A DNA stretch of 64,000 nt from Streptomyces kronopolitis (lineage in GTDB: Bacteria > Actinomycetota > Actinomycetes > Streptomycetales > Streptomycetaceae). Below, one piece after another: positions 8,025 through 16,333 of this stretch (position 1 is the stretch's first letter; each line of letters starts with the position of its first letter). The notes beneath the pieces were generated by a model, which saw only the letters and a list, made by a program, of their open reading frames with translations, did not search any database and had not been told where the DNA came from. The stretch covers positions 434,001 to 498,000 of the forward strand of contig NZ_BMND01000001.1 in assembly GCF_014646275.1 (NCBI RefSeq), written 5' to 3'. The position numbers and the translations under genes were made by a program.

Positions 8025-8750
8025 ATGACAACGATTACGACGCGCACGGTCGAGTATCCGGCCGACGGTTTGACGATGATCGGGTACCTCGCGCTCCCGG
8101 CCGGTGTCGACCGCCGGCCCGCGGTGCTGCTCGGACCAGAGGGCACGGGGCTCAGCGATGTCGAGCGCCGCCGAGCGGATGCCCTCGCGGAGCTGGGATA
8201 TGTAGCGCTGGCCTTCGACCTTCACGGTGGGCGCTATTTGGGGGACCCCGAGGAGATGCTGGCCCGCTGCATGCCGCTGCTCGCCGACCCCGACCGGACG
8301 CGAGGCATCGGCCAAGCGGCGCTCGACGTGTTGCGCACCGAACCGCGAACCGACCCCGACCGGATTGCCGCCGTCGGCTACGGCACCGGGGGCGCCGTCG
8401 CTCTGGAACTCGGGCGCGACGGCGTCAACCTGCGCGCGATCGCGACAGTCAACGGGCTGATCACGGGCCGACCGGGCGAGGCGGCGCGCATCCGCTGCCC
8501 GGTATGGGCCGGGGTCGGGTCGGAAGACCCGATCATGGCGCCCGCCCAACGGGACGCGTTCACCGCAGAGATGCAGGCCGCGAGCGTCGACTGGCGCCTC
8601 GTGGTCTACGGAGGAGCCCTGCACGCCTTCCACCATCCAACGGTCGACCACACCGTGCGTCCCGGCGTCGGTTACCACCCACGGCACGCACAGCGAGCCT
8701 GGCATGACATCGTCGCCCTGCTCGCCGAGTGCCTGCCCGTCACGGATTGA
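8025..8750 (+). CDS. Dienelactone-hydrolase-like alpha/beta hydrolase lacking the nucleophile Cys
   Basis: 241 aa; ATG at 8025 (TTTITTRTVEYPADG), where homology to the family begins. No clear Shine-Dalgarno, and the frame is open further upstream. Layout matches dienelactone hydrolases: an N-terminal strand pair, PAVLLGPEGTGLSD, a nucleophile elbow, an Asp region (GVGSEDPIMAP) and a His region (GGALHAFHHP). In active members the elbow reads G-x-C-x-G-G; here it is VGYGTGGA, so Gly replaces the catalytic Cys. The protein is either inactive as a hydrolase, uses another residue, or serves a binding role. Flanked by hairpins on both sides, so transcribed alone. Confidence 0.75.
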   Translation: MTTITTRTVEYPADGLTMIGYLALPAGVDRRPAVLLGPEGTGLSDVERRRADALAELGYVALAFDLHGGRYLGDPEEMLARCMPLLADPDRTRGIGQAALDVLRTEPRTDPDRIAAVGYGTGGAVALELGRDGVNLRAIATVNGLITGRPGEAARIRCPVWAGVGSEDPIMAPAQRDAFTAEMQAASVDWRLVVYGGALHAFHHPTVDHTVRPGVGYHPRHAQRAWHDIVALLAECLPVTD

Positions 8751-8933
8751 TCCGATCGGCTCCTGATACTCACTCCTGCCCGCCGTCGTCGTCTCGTCCA
8801 GTTCTGGGGCGTCCGGGTCGCGCAGCGGGCGCAGGGCGCCGGCGGCCGGGGTGGAGGCGGTGAAGCTGTAGCGGCCGAGCGGCGGCCTTCCAGACCGCAA
8901 CGACCGGCGTCTTCGCGTCACCCGGGTACCTAT

Positions 8934-8976
8934 GGGAGCAGCCAAGACCGGCTCCTTCCTGGTCTTGGCTGCTCCC
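8934..8976. terminator. Strong bidirectional hairpin terminator
   Basis: A perfect 16-bp stem (8934-8949 with 8961-8976, arm GGGAGCAGCCAAGACC) encloses an 11-nt loop. It sits between the convergent genes ending at 8750 (+) and 9069 (-) and can serve both. Nothing else is apparent in 8751-9068. Confidence 0.8.
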
Positions 8977-9068
8977 CGGGCGGTTCACACTGGCTGAGAA
9001 GCGGTGGCGTGCACAGCGCTGCTGTTGTGCGATCCCGGCGCACGGGTCGGGTATGGGTTGGGCACCGG

Positions 9069-10292
9069 TCAGAGGCACACCTGGAGCTCGCTGGCGCCTG
9101 GCGTCGAGGCGGGTGTTGGCTGGTGGCGAAGAATCTGCTCGACGGTCGCCCAGGGGACTCCTGCCACGCGGTAGAGCGTCGCGCGGCTGGTCAGCGGTCC
9201 GGAGGACAGCTTCGCCGTCCTCCACTGCCAGGTGATCTGCTGGTCGCGGGTGACCTCGATGGCCCTCCCCACCTGAGCCTCCGTCACCAGGACATTCCCG
9301 CTCGGCAGCAGCTCGCATCCGCCTGCGCACGCCGTGAAGGACGAGGCACGGTATTCCCAGATGATGGTGCTGCTGGTGGGGTCAACTTCCAGGGCTCTGG
9401 AGACCCCTGTCGCCACTCCATTGTCGAAGACCAGCACGTTGCCATTGGGCAGCGCCGAGGGCTGATGTTGCGCGGACAGCTCGCCAGGGCCCCACCACCA
9501 CAGCACCCTCGGGGTGTCGAGATCGAGGACTGCCACGAGATCCAGGTTCCGCATCGAAACGAGGACATGGCCGCGCTGCCACAGCCCGGCCGGGTGCGCC
9601 TCAAGGATTTCCAACGTGTTCGTGTGCAGCACGTCGCACGGCTCTCCCATCAGCTGTCGCAGCACCTGCAGCGCACGGCTCTGCGGTCCGCTGTAGGTGC
9701 CGGATGCCAGCAATGCGGCTTGCTCGGCATCGAGTACCAACTCTGCCCGCTCAAAGCGATTGTGCCTGCGGGCCACCTGGTCCTGCACCATGGCGGACAA
9801 CGCGGGGTCGGTGGAGAGGACATCGAGCAGCGAGATGTCGCGGACCTGCCGGCCGGACGCGTCCAATACGGTGACAGCGTTATCCACGACGGTGCGGGCG
9901 CGGCCGTCCACGCTGATCTGCCGCGGGACTTCGGTCAGTACGTAGACTCCACCGCCAGGCGCGAGGGCTACGTCGTGGTGTGCGGAGACGTCGGCCTGCC
10001 AGACCAGGTTGGAGCAGACATCCAACTTGAGCAGCGCGCGCATCGGGACAATCGCGAACAGGCATCCGTCGGGGCCGACTTCGACGTGGTTCCAGCCCCG
10101 CATGAAGCTTGGCGGATCTTCCTCCACGGGCATTTGGGCCACATCATTGCTCCAGGTGTGGACCTCAGTGCCGTGCCGGTCGAACAGCCGCGCGTACGGC
10201 TTGGGATAGGAGGAGGACGGGGAGAAGACGAAGTGGTCGACACTGTCTGCGGGGTCGATCACTTCTGGATTGTGCTGCTGATGCGGGTGCAA
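9069..10292 (-). CDS. Arylsulfate sulfotransferase (ASST-type) homologue
   Basis: 407 aa. Start is a TTG at 10292 with GGAGAG about 7 bp upstream. A beta-propeller of repeated 'x-D-x-G-x-(V/L)-x-W' blades (LLKLDVCSNLVWQ, VAVLDLDTPRVLWWWG, ALEVDPTSSTIIWEY) is typical of ASST proteins. Residues matching the active site of the characterised E. coli enzyme are present: HH105-106 (AHHDVAL), H223 (VLHTNTLE), R248 (VSMRNLDL) and H276 (QHQPSALPNGNVLVFDNG), the last aligning with the sulfated histidine. Such enzymes move sulfate between phenols without PAPS. No signal peptide is seen, unlike the periplasmic Gram-negative forms. It lies downstream of cysCDN on the same strand, separated by about 380 bp that holds a transposase remnant. 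The acceptor is unknown; candidates include a phenolic metabolite or tyrosine. Confidence 0.75.
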   Translation of the reverse strand: MHPHQQHNPEVIDPADSVDHFVFSPSSSYPKPYARLFDRHGTEVHTWSNDVAQMPVEEDPPSFMRGWNHVEVGPDGCLFAIVPMRALLKLDVCSNLVWQADVSAHHDVALAPGGGVYVLTEVPRQISVDGRARTVVDNAVTVLDASGRQVRDISLLDVLSTDPALSAMVQDQVARRHNRFERAELVLDAEQAALLASGTYSGPQSRALQVLRQLMGEPCDVLHTNTLEILEAHPAGLWQRGHVLVSMRNLDLVAVLDLDTPRVLWWWGPGELSAQHQPSALPNGNVLVFDNGVATGVSRALEVDPTSSTIIWEYRASSFTACAGGCELLPSGNVLVTEAQVGRAIEVTRDQQITWQWRTAKLSSGPLTSRATLYRVAGVPWATVEQILRHQPTPASTPGASELQVCL

Positions 10293-10439
10293 GGCGTTCT
10301 CTCCTGTTTCTTTGGGGGCGGGCCGGTCGATTTCAGTGGTGTTCGCTCTGGCACGGCGCGGAAGGCGCTGCCTGAGGGCTGTCCGTAACTGCTGTTCACG
10401 GTCCAGATGTTCTTGATGTGGTTGGTGTGCTCACGGAGT

Positions 10440-10690
10440 TGGAGCCGAGCCGTCCTGGACAGCACCGTTCGGCGGGTTCAGCCCGCGTCAGTTCGGTGGG
10501 CTGATCTCAGCGTTGTGGCGCGAGGGCGTCGACCTGGTCAGCCAGGGCCGGCCCTGGTACCTGCGGCTGGAGGCCCGGGTGCTGTTGGTCGCCCCGTGTC
10601 GTCATCGACGCCGAGCCCCGACTCGTCGTCGCCGTCAGCCGGCCGTTGCCCGGCGACCGCAACGAAGGTCATTTACGGGGATGCGGTTAG
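10440..10690 (+). pseudogene. IS5-type transposase remnant with internal deletion
   Basis: The plus strand reads SPRQFGGLISALWREGVDL and GRPWYLRLEARVLLVA, then in another frame VVIDAEPRLVVAVSRPLPGDRNE. These match, in order, the N-terminal helical part and the DDE-core segment (VVIDADTRLVVAVGRPLPGNRND-like) of IS5-group transposases, with the DNA between them deleted. The remnant overlaps the 3' end of cysN. No terminal repeats were identified. Confidence 0.6.
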
Positions 10691-12004
10691 GCGGTTTCCG
10701 AGCCCGGGGAGGATTCCCCTCGAACGCTGTGCTGAGATCTTCAGCTGCCGCCAGCACAGTCCCGCGGAGTAGGTATCGCCCCGGACGGGTTCGATGAGCA
10801 CGAAAGAGCCGGTGTGCGGTGAGTGGGCATAGGCATCCAAGGCGAGCGGTTCGGAGGTGCGCAGATGCACCGTGCCGATGTCGTTGGCCCGCAGTTCGCC
10901 GGAGCCGGTGCGCTGCTCCAACGTGGCGATGTCGAGCCGGTCGATGATCTCCGTGACGAGGGCCCGGACCGTCCGGCTGCCGTGTTTGAGCAGGAGGCGG
11001 TCACCGGATCGGAGCGGGTGATCGTGCAGGTGACAGACGGTGGCGCGAACCTCCCGTGTGGTGCGGGGCACATCGTGTCCGGACGCGATGAGATCGCCGC
11101 GGGGGACGTCGAGTTGTCCGGCGAGTCGGAGGGTGACCGACTGCGGGGCCCGGGCGATGTCGACGGGTCTACCCAGTACGTCGATCGCGTCGATCGTCGT
11201 GCACTGTCCGGAGGGGAGGACTGTCACGGCCTCGCCGACACGGAACCGGCCGGAGGCGATCCGGCCCGCGTATCCCCGCTGGGGACACGTGGTCGTTCCG
11301 GAGCGGAGCACGTACTGGACCGGGAAGCGTGTCGGGCCTTTGGACAGGTCGGGTCGGGCGGGGGTGGTCTGCAGGTGGCTCAGCAGGCTGGGCCCTCGAT
11401 ACCAGGTCATGCGGGAGGAGGGGCTCACGACGTTGTCACCGGTAAGCGCTGAGATGGGGATGGCGGTGACTTCCCGCGCGCCGAGGATCGCGGCGTGTTC
11501 AGTGAAGTTCCGCGCGATCCCGGCGAATGTCTGCTCGTCCCAGTCCACAAGATCCATCTTGTTGACGGCCAGGACCAGTTGGGGGACGCGAAGCAGCGCG
11601 GAGATCGCTACATGGCGCAGGGTCTGCTCGACCACACCGTTGCGCGCGTCGGCCAGGATGACCACGAGGTCTGCGTGGGAAATGCCGGTGACCATGTTGC
11701 GGGTGTACTGGACGTGGCCCGGGGTGTCGGCCAGGACGAAACGTCGTCGCGGCGTCGAGAAGTAGCGGTAGGCGACATCGATGGTGATGCCCTGCTCGCG
11801 CTCCGCCCGCAGCCCGTCGGAGAAGAGGGCGAGATCGGGCTCCGTCCCGTCTCGGTCCCGCGATGCACGTTCAATGTCGGCGAGTTGATCAGTGTGCACC
11901 GACCTCGTGTCGCACAGAAGCCGACCCACCAGAGTGGACTTGCCGTCGTCCACCGACCCCGCGGTTGCGAAGGACAAGAGGGAAGTAGCGTCCGGGGTGG
12001 TCAT
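10673..12004 (-). CDS. cysN: Sulfate adenylyltransferase large subunit (GTPase) CysN
   Basis: 443 aa; ATG at 12004, 2 bp after the cysD stop, with GAGGGG upstream inside cysD. The translational-GTPase domain shows the P-loop GSVDDGKST, DTPGHVQYTRNM (G3) and NKMD (G4), followed by EF-Tu-like beta-barrel domains. Together with CysD it makes adenosine 5'-phosphosulfate from ATP and sulfate, using GTP hydrolysis to drive the reaction. The C-terminus departs from the family after about SFVLIEPVRGDTYSAG. The last 25 or so residues run into the neighbouring transposase remnant, so the tail is probably a replacement sequence. Third gene of a cysC-cysD-cysN operon. Confidence 0.93.
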   Translation of the reverse strand: MTTPDATSLLSFATAGSVDDGKSTLVGRLLCDTRSVHTDQLADIERASRDRDGTEPDLALFSDGLRAEREQGITIDVAYRYFSTPRRRFVLADTPGHVQYTRNMVTGISHADLVVILADARNGVVEQTLRHVAISALLRVPQLVLAVNKMDLVDWDEQTFAGIARNFTEHAAILGAREVTAIPISALTGDNVVSPSSRMTWYRGPSLLSHLQTTPARPDLSKGPTRFPVQYVLRSGTTTCPQRGYAGRIASGRFRVGEAVTVLPSGQCTTIDAIDVLGRPVDIARAPQSVTLRLAGQLDVPRGDLIASGHDVPRTTREVRATVCHLHDHPLRSGDRLLLKHGSRTVRALVTEIIDRLDIATLEQRTGSGELRANDIGTVHLRTSEPLALDAYAHSPHTGSFVLIEPVRGDTYSAGLCWRQLKISAQRSRGILPGLGNRLTASP

Positions 12005-12006
12005 GG

Positions 12007-12930
12007 TCAGAAGTACCCCTCGCGTTTGCGGTCCTCCATCGCGGCGGTCGAGAGTCGGTCGTCGGCCCGGGGCGCGCCACGTTCGGTCAGCGAAGAGGCC
12101 GCGATCTCCGCGATCACCTGTTCCGCGGTCACGGCGGTCGATTCGATCGCACCGGTGCACGACATGTCGCCGACCGTGCGGTAGCGCACAAGTCGGCGCT
12201 CGACCTGCTCGCCCTTGCGCGCCCCGCCCCAGCTGCCCGGTGCCAACCACATGCCGTCCCGGGCGAAAACCGCGTGCTGATGCGCGTAGTAGAGGAACGG
12301 AAGCACGATGTCCTCTCGGGCGATGTACTGCCAGACGTCGAGTTCCGTCCAGTTGGACAACGGGAAGACACGGACGCGTTCGCCGGGTGCATGCCGGCCG
12401 TTGTAAAGCTGCCAGAGCTCGGGGCGCTGCCGCCGCGGGTCCCAGCCTCCGAACTCGTCGCGGAGGGAGAAGACCCGCTCCTTCGCGCGGGCCTTGTCCT
12501 CGTCCCGGCGGCCGCCGCCCAGGACCGCGTCGAAGCGATGATGCCTGATGGCGTCGAGCAGGGCGAGGGTCTGCAGGGGGTTGCGGGTGCCATCAGGGCG
12601 TTCGCGCAGCCGGCCGTCGTCGATGTACTCCTGGAGGGACGCGACATACAGACGCAGCCCGTGCGCGGCGACCACGCGATCCCGGTGGTCGATGATCTCG
12701 GGAAAGTTGTGCCCCGTGTCCACGTGGAGCAGTGGGAAGGGCATGCGCGCAGGAGTGAACGCCTTGAGCGCGAGATGCAGCATGACGCAGGAGTCCTTGC
12801 CCGAGGAGAAGAGCAACCCGGTGTGCTCGAACTCGCCTGCCGCCTCCCGGATGATGTGCACCGCCTCCGACTCCAGGACGTCCAGATGCGACAGTTCCGT
12901 GGCCACCGCCGCCAGGGCCTCGACGGTCAC
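12007..12930 (-). CDS. cysD: Sulfate adenylyltransferase small subunit CysD
   Basis: 307 aa; GTG start at 12930 overlapping the cysC stop by 4 bp (GTGA), so translation is coupled. It is an ATP-pyrophosphatase/PAPS-reductase fold: the PP-loop SSGKDS is near residue 45, followed by HVDTGHNFPEI and the conserved GGGRRDEDKARAKER segment, all characteristic of CysD. It catalyses sulfate adenylation with CysN in the cytoplasm. Full length compared with E. coli CysD (about 302 aa). Confidence 0.95.
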   Translation of the reverse strand: MTVEALAAVATELSHLDVLESEAVHIIREAAGEFEHTGLLFSSGKDSCVMLHLALKAFTPARMPFPLLHVDTGHNFPEIIDHRDRVVAAHGLRLYVASLQEYIDDGRLRERPDGTRNPLQTLALLDAIRHHRFDAVLGGGRRDEDKARAKERVFSLRDEFGGWDPRRQRPELWQLYNGRHAPGERVRVFPLSNWTELDVWQYIAREDIVLPFLYYAHQHAVFARDGMWLAPGSWGGARKGEQVERRLVRYRTVGDMSCTGAIESTAVTAEQVIAEIAASSLTERGAPRADDRLSTAAMEDRKREGYF

Positions 12931-13508
12931 CGCCGGGTCACTCCCCTTGCGATCAGCAGCTCGTACACCATCTCGGCTGACTCCTCGGTGCTTTGCAGGT
13001 GCGCGTCGACCCGCAGGTCCGGTGCCGGGGGCGGCTCGTACGGATCGTCAACGCCCGTCAGACCCGAGATCTCGCCTGCAAGTTGCCGGGCATAGAGGCC
13101 TTTGACATCGCGCCCGGCACAGACCTTGAGGGGGGTGGCCACGTGCACCTCGATGTAGGGCGTGCTGGACTGCTCGTGTCGTTTTCGCACAGCGGCACGG
13201 CTGTCCGCGTAGGGGGCGATGACCGGGACCACTGCGATGACGCCGTTGCGGGCGAGGACCTCCGCGACCAGACCGACGCGCTGCACGTTGACGCACCGGT
13301 CGGCCCGGGAGAACCCGAGACCGGCCGACAGGAGCGCACGGTTCTCGTCGCCGTCCAGGACCTCCACCCGGCGAGAATCCGCTCGCAGCAGTTCGGCCAG
13401 GGAGTTCCCGATCGTTGACTTTCCTGAACTCGGTAGACCCGTGAGCCACACGGTGGCGCCCGGCCGACAGGTACAGACACCCATGGATCCAGAGGATGGG
13501 TCGATCAC
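12927..13508 (-). CDS. cysC: Adenylylsulfate kinase CysC
   Basis: 193 aa from a GTG at 13508. An internal ATG at 13484 (MGVCTCRPG) is an equally possible start, as neither has a good ribosome site. Kinase features are a P-loop GLPSSGKST (residues 24-32), DGDENR, the GFSRADRCVNVQR helix, PYADSR, and the lid segment DVKGLYARQLAGEI. It phosphorylates APS to PAPS. The operon order cysC-cysD-cysN makes PAPS, the donor for PAPS-dependent sulfotransferases as well as for reductive assimilation. No PAPS reductase or classic sulfotransferase is visible here, which points to sulfation of a product. The likely promoter is in 13509-13839. Confidence 0.93.
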   Translation of the reverse strand: MIDPSSGSMGVCTCRPGATVWLTGLPSSGKSTIGNSLAELLRADSRRVEVLDGDENRALLSAGLGFSRADRCVNVQRVGLVAEVLARNGVIAVVPVIAPYADSRAAVRKRHEQSSTPYIEVHVATPLKVCAGRDVKGLYARQLAGEISGLTGVDDPYEPPPAPDLRVDAHLQSTEESAEMVYELLIARGVTRR

Positions 13509-13839
13509 GCCGAAATCAACGAACGGATCAGTGGAACGTCACCATCTGACTTCAGGCCCCTGACCGCGGAGTGACTCCTCGCCAGGTGCCTCGTTTCCCC
13601 AGTGGATGGGGGCCGCCGGATCACCGGCCACGCCGGTGACGACCGTGACAGTCACAGGGTGACCGCGTTGGACAGCCGAGCGGTGACGCTTCGGTCGAAG
13701 TGCCGTGGTGGGCCACGTTCCGGCCGCGTGGTTTCACGCCCCGCCCCCTTGAGCGTTAGTGGCAGGGACTAAGCCACCAATGCCTCCTCGGTGAGCCGGC
13801 TGTGCAGCTCGGCTTATCCCCTAGCGAAGGCAGGTATCG
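13509..13839. promoter_or_regulatory. Divergent promoter region (cysC / oxygenase copy 2)
   Basis: 331 bp between divergently transcribed genes. No ORF is supportable. It must hold both promoters, but I could not assign boxes. Short direct and inverted GTGAC/GTCAC elements occur near 13635-13665 (GGTGACGACCGTGACAGTCACAGGGTGACC) and might bind a regulator. Confidence 0.4.
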
Positions 13840-14535
13840 ATGACCACGCAGGACACCGCGACAACGGCACATGAGGCGACGGCGGAACCTTCGCCGGTGT
13901 GTACGGACGCTTTGTGGCGGCTCCCGGTGACGGTCTGCCGCATCACCAACTTCCTCGGCGAACAGACATCCGCAGCGGTCCTGCGACGCGCCATGGCCGC
14001 CGCGGACGGCCTCATGCCCCCCTCCACGATCGGGCCGGACCGGCAGGTGAACCGCGATATCTGGCGGTCCCGGTCGGGCCACGACTTCGCCGTACCCGAG
14101 CTGCTGTCGTGCATCGACGAGGTGCAGGAAGCGGTCGAGCACACACTCGGAGTCTCCTGCCAGGGCACCGAACCCACCTACGGCCTCATCTCGTACAACG
14201 ACGGTGACTTCTACGCGCCGCACCAGGACAGCACGCCTGAGTTCCACCCGGAGCGCATGCTCAAGTTCGTGTACTTCGTGCACCGCACACCCCGGCCCTT
14301 CACGGGCGGTGAATTGCGTGTATTCGATATCGCCCTGCCCCTGCACACCGAGGGCTCCGTGTCCTGGGAGGATCGCACCTGGCGGGACTGGGAGCCCGAA
14401 CACGACAGCATCGTGTTCTTCCGCCCCTCCGCCTGGCACGAGGTACGGAAAGTCAGCTGCCCGACCAAGCAGCCCGAGGACAGCCGCTTCGCCATCAACG
14501 GCTGGCTGGGCGCGCCTCACATGACTTCGAACTGA
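13840..14535 (+). CDS. Prolyl 4-hydroxylase-like 2OG/Fe(II) oxygenase (copy 2)
   Basis: 231 aa; ATG at 13840 with GAAGG about 10 bp upstream. Same architecture as the protein at 7024: H128 and D130 (YAPHQDST), H200 (AWHEVRKVSC) and R216 (DSRFAINGW). Long identical blocks such as WEDRTWRDWEPEHDSIVFF indicate recent duplication. The main differences are in the N-terminal 25 residues and the loop after the HxD (TPEFHPERM against GPGPAAQRL), which lies near the substrate entrance. The two copies may therefore act on different residues. Divergent from the PAPS operon. Confidence 0.8.
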   Translation: MTTQDTATTAHEATAEPSPVCTDALWRLPVTVCRITNFLGEQTSAAVLRRAMAAADGLMPPSTIGPDRQVNRDIWRSRSGHDFAVPELLSCIDEVQEAVEHTLGVSCQGTEPTYGLISYNDGDFYAPHQDSTPEFHPERMLKFVYFVHRTPRPFTGGELRVFDIALPLHTEGSVSWEDRTWRDWEPEHDSIVFFRPSAWHEVRKVSCPTKQPEDSRFAINGWLGAPHMTSN

Positions 14536-14794
14536 CGCCGATCGAACTTGACGCACACGAAGCCCGTCCAGGACCTGACGACATGCGACTCTCAGGTTGA
14601 GCGAGGACGCGGCGGGGGAGCTGATCGCCGGATTCGGGCGCTGGAACCCCAATCGGTGAGCACCGGCTTAATTGCGGCGATGGACAGGGGCGGGCGAGCG
14701 TCTCCTGGACCAGGCCGTGGGCGGTGAACGCGGTCGGGCGGGGTGGGCTGGTGGAGGTCCGCCATGAATGCAAACGTGTGGCTGGGCCTCGGGG

Positions 14795-15550
14795 TCAGGG
14801 AACCAGGACGGTGAGGGAAGTACGTGTGAGCTGGAATCCGAGCTTTTCGTAAAGGCCACGGGCGGGATTGGCGTCACTCACCGCCAGCGCGATTTCTGCC
14901 AGACCGCGAGATGCGGTGCCTGCCAGCACGCGACGCAGGAGCACCGAGCCAAGACCGGCGTAACGGGAATCCGGCTGGCGGAAGACGTTGGCGATCCACG
15001 TGAGGCCGTCACGGTCAGTGACGACGACTCCGGCGATCACGTGGTCTGCTTCATCAACCGCCAGCACGCTGCAGGGCATGACCGGGCCCAGTATTTCGCC
15101 GGCGAGCAGCGGGGTCAGGCTTGTGTCGAGGGCGTGCTGGTCGCTTCCGTGGTGGTGATCCGCATGCTCGGGAGAAAAAGCGGCACGCCATGCCGGGAAC
15201 AAGTCGGCGGCTTGACGGTCGCAGGGGGCGAGGCGGAGTCCGTCCGGCAGGCTGATGGTCGACCACTCGGGCTGGGGAGGGTCGGCGATCAGGTCGCGGC
15301 GCATGCTGTGCGCGTGCCGCATGATGCGGGCGCCGCGTTGGATCAGCTGTTCGCCAAGTTCTACAGATCCTGAAACGGCCCACCCTGACATGTCGGCGAG
15401 GATGGCCGGGACAGGATCGGGTCCCACTACCTCGGCGAGTTCGGCACAGGGATGTCCGTCGCGAGTGCCCTCGACGTAAGTCAGAGCCGGAAGTCCGTCG
15501 AGACCGATGAGGGTTTGGCGTTGTTGATCATGCTGAGTCGCTTTATGCAT
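14795..15550 (-). CDS. GNAT-family N-acetyltransferase
   Basis: 251 aa from the ATG at 15550. The upstream frame is open to 15694 but lacks a ribosome site; no Shine-Dalgarno is obvious at 15550 either, so a leaderless transcript is possible. The C-terminal half holds the acetyl-CoA-binding motif A (SRYAGLGSVLLRRVL, R-x-x-G-x-G) and a YEKLGF motif. The N-terminal half (GWAVSGSVELGEQLI) resembles the degenerate first domain of two-domain GNAT proteins. Substrate unknown. A CTATCGATAG palindrome sits immediately upstream of the start, similar to the element before the DUF2975 gene. Confidence 0.8.
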   Translation of the reverse strand: MHKATQHDQQRQTLIGLDGLPALTYVEGTRDGHPCAELAEVVGPDPVPAILADMSGWAVSGSVELGEQLIQRGARIMRHAHSMRRDLIADPPQPEWSTISLPDGLRLAPCDRQAADLFPAWRAAFSPEHADHHHGSDQHALDTSLTPLLAGEILGPVMPCSVLAVDEADHVIAGVVVTDRDGLTWIANVFRQPDSRYAGLGSVLLRRVLAGTASRGLAEIALAVSDANPARGLYEKLGFQLTRTSLTVLVP

Positions 15551-15765
15551 GTCTATCGATAGCAAAAAAGCTTTATGTGGGGCAAGGTGTGTGCATCCGT
15601 GCACCGCACTCTGTCGTCGGCGATCGGACCACGGCGATTTCGCCGAGTGCTGCGGCAGCTTGAGCTGCGGCATCTCGTCATCGCTCGCTCTCATACTCCG
15701 GGGCCGTGCTGCTCCCTCCGTTCCCTGCGGACGGAAGGAGCAGCGGGGGTGGCGCAGGCAGGGTC

Positions 15766-15793
15766 AGTGGAGCCGGAAGGGTCCGGCTCCACT
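15766..15793 (-). terminator. Hairpin downstream of the lipoprotein gene
   Basis: Perfect 12-bp stem (AGTGGAGCCGGA / TCCGGCTCCACT) with a 4-nt loop, 145 bp past the lipoprotein stop at 15938. The rest of 15551-15937 has no supported gene. Confidence 0.6.
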
Positions 15794-15937
15794 TCTGCCT
15801 TGGTTCCGGCGCGGGCGGGCGCTCGTCCGTCCTCCGGAGCGGTACAGCGGGTGCTGCCGAACACATGCCGCTTCAGGGGCTTGAGGCCGTTGACGCGATC
15901 ATTTGTGGGTGGCGGGGAAGTGGGCGGAGGGCGTGCG

Positions 15938-16309
15938 CTACCGCTTGGCGGAGCACGTCACCGGCTGGCCTGCTGCTCCCTTTTGTTGGTCCAGAACGCG
16001 GTCGCCTTCCTTCAGGAGGCAGTGCGCCACGCCTTTGCCGGTAGGTACGACCTTGATGCGTGGAGAGTGCCCGCCGTCTTCCTGGGTGCTCCATGTTGCT
16101 CCGCTCACCTTGGCCGGCGTGCTAACCGCGCCGTTGAGGCCATCGACGTAGTCGTGCCTGACGGATTGCAGGCTGCCCCCTTCGGTCCAGGCTTTGTACG
16201 TCACGTCGGAACTCTCGGCACCACAAGCCGTCAGGAGTCCGCAGGCGACAGCCAGCCCCGCCATCGTGGTGATGAGCTTCGTGGGTGCCGGTATGGGGAA
16301 GGTGGGCAT
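15938..16309 (-). CDS. MmpS-like secreted lipoprotein
   Basis: 123 aa; ATG at 16309 with AAAGG 7-8 bp upstream. The N-terminus is a lipoprotein signal peptide with lipobox LLTAC (C29). The mature part has DVTYKAW and ends in GQPVTCSAKR with a second Cys (AHCLLKEGDRVL). That pattern resembles the small beta-sandwich MmpS family (V.Y.V...; .C.I..DG..V......V.C). MmpS proteins assist membrane transporters, but no MmpL partner is nearby. It starts 24 bp after the oxidoreductase stop, so the two are likely co-transcribed. The MmpS assignment is moderate; the lipoprotein call is firm. Confidence 0.75.
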   Translation of the reverse strand: MPTFPIPAPTKLITTMAGLAVACGLLTACGAESSDVTYKAWTEGGSLQSVRHDYVDGLNGAVSTPAKVSGATWSTQEDGGHSPRIKVVPTGKGVAHCLLKEGDRVLDQQKGAAGQPVTCSAKR

Positions 16310-16333
16310 GATGTGGCCTTTCGGTCGGTGAGT

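Noticed and set aside
9069..10292. PQQ-dependent dehydrogenase as function of the beta-propeller protein
   Set aside because: The His/Arg active-site set and the QHQPSALPNGNVLVFDNG block match ASST proteins, and PQQ-binding tryptophan-docking motifs are not evident.
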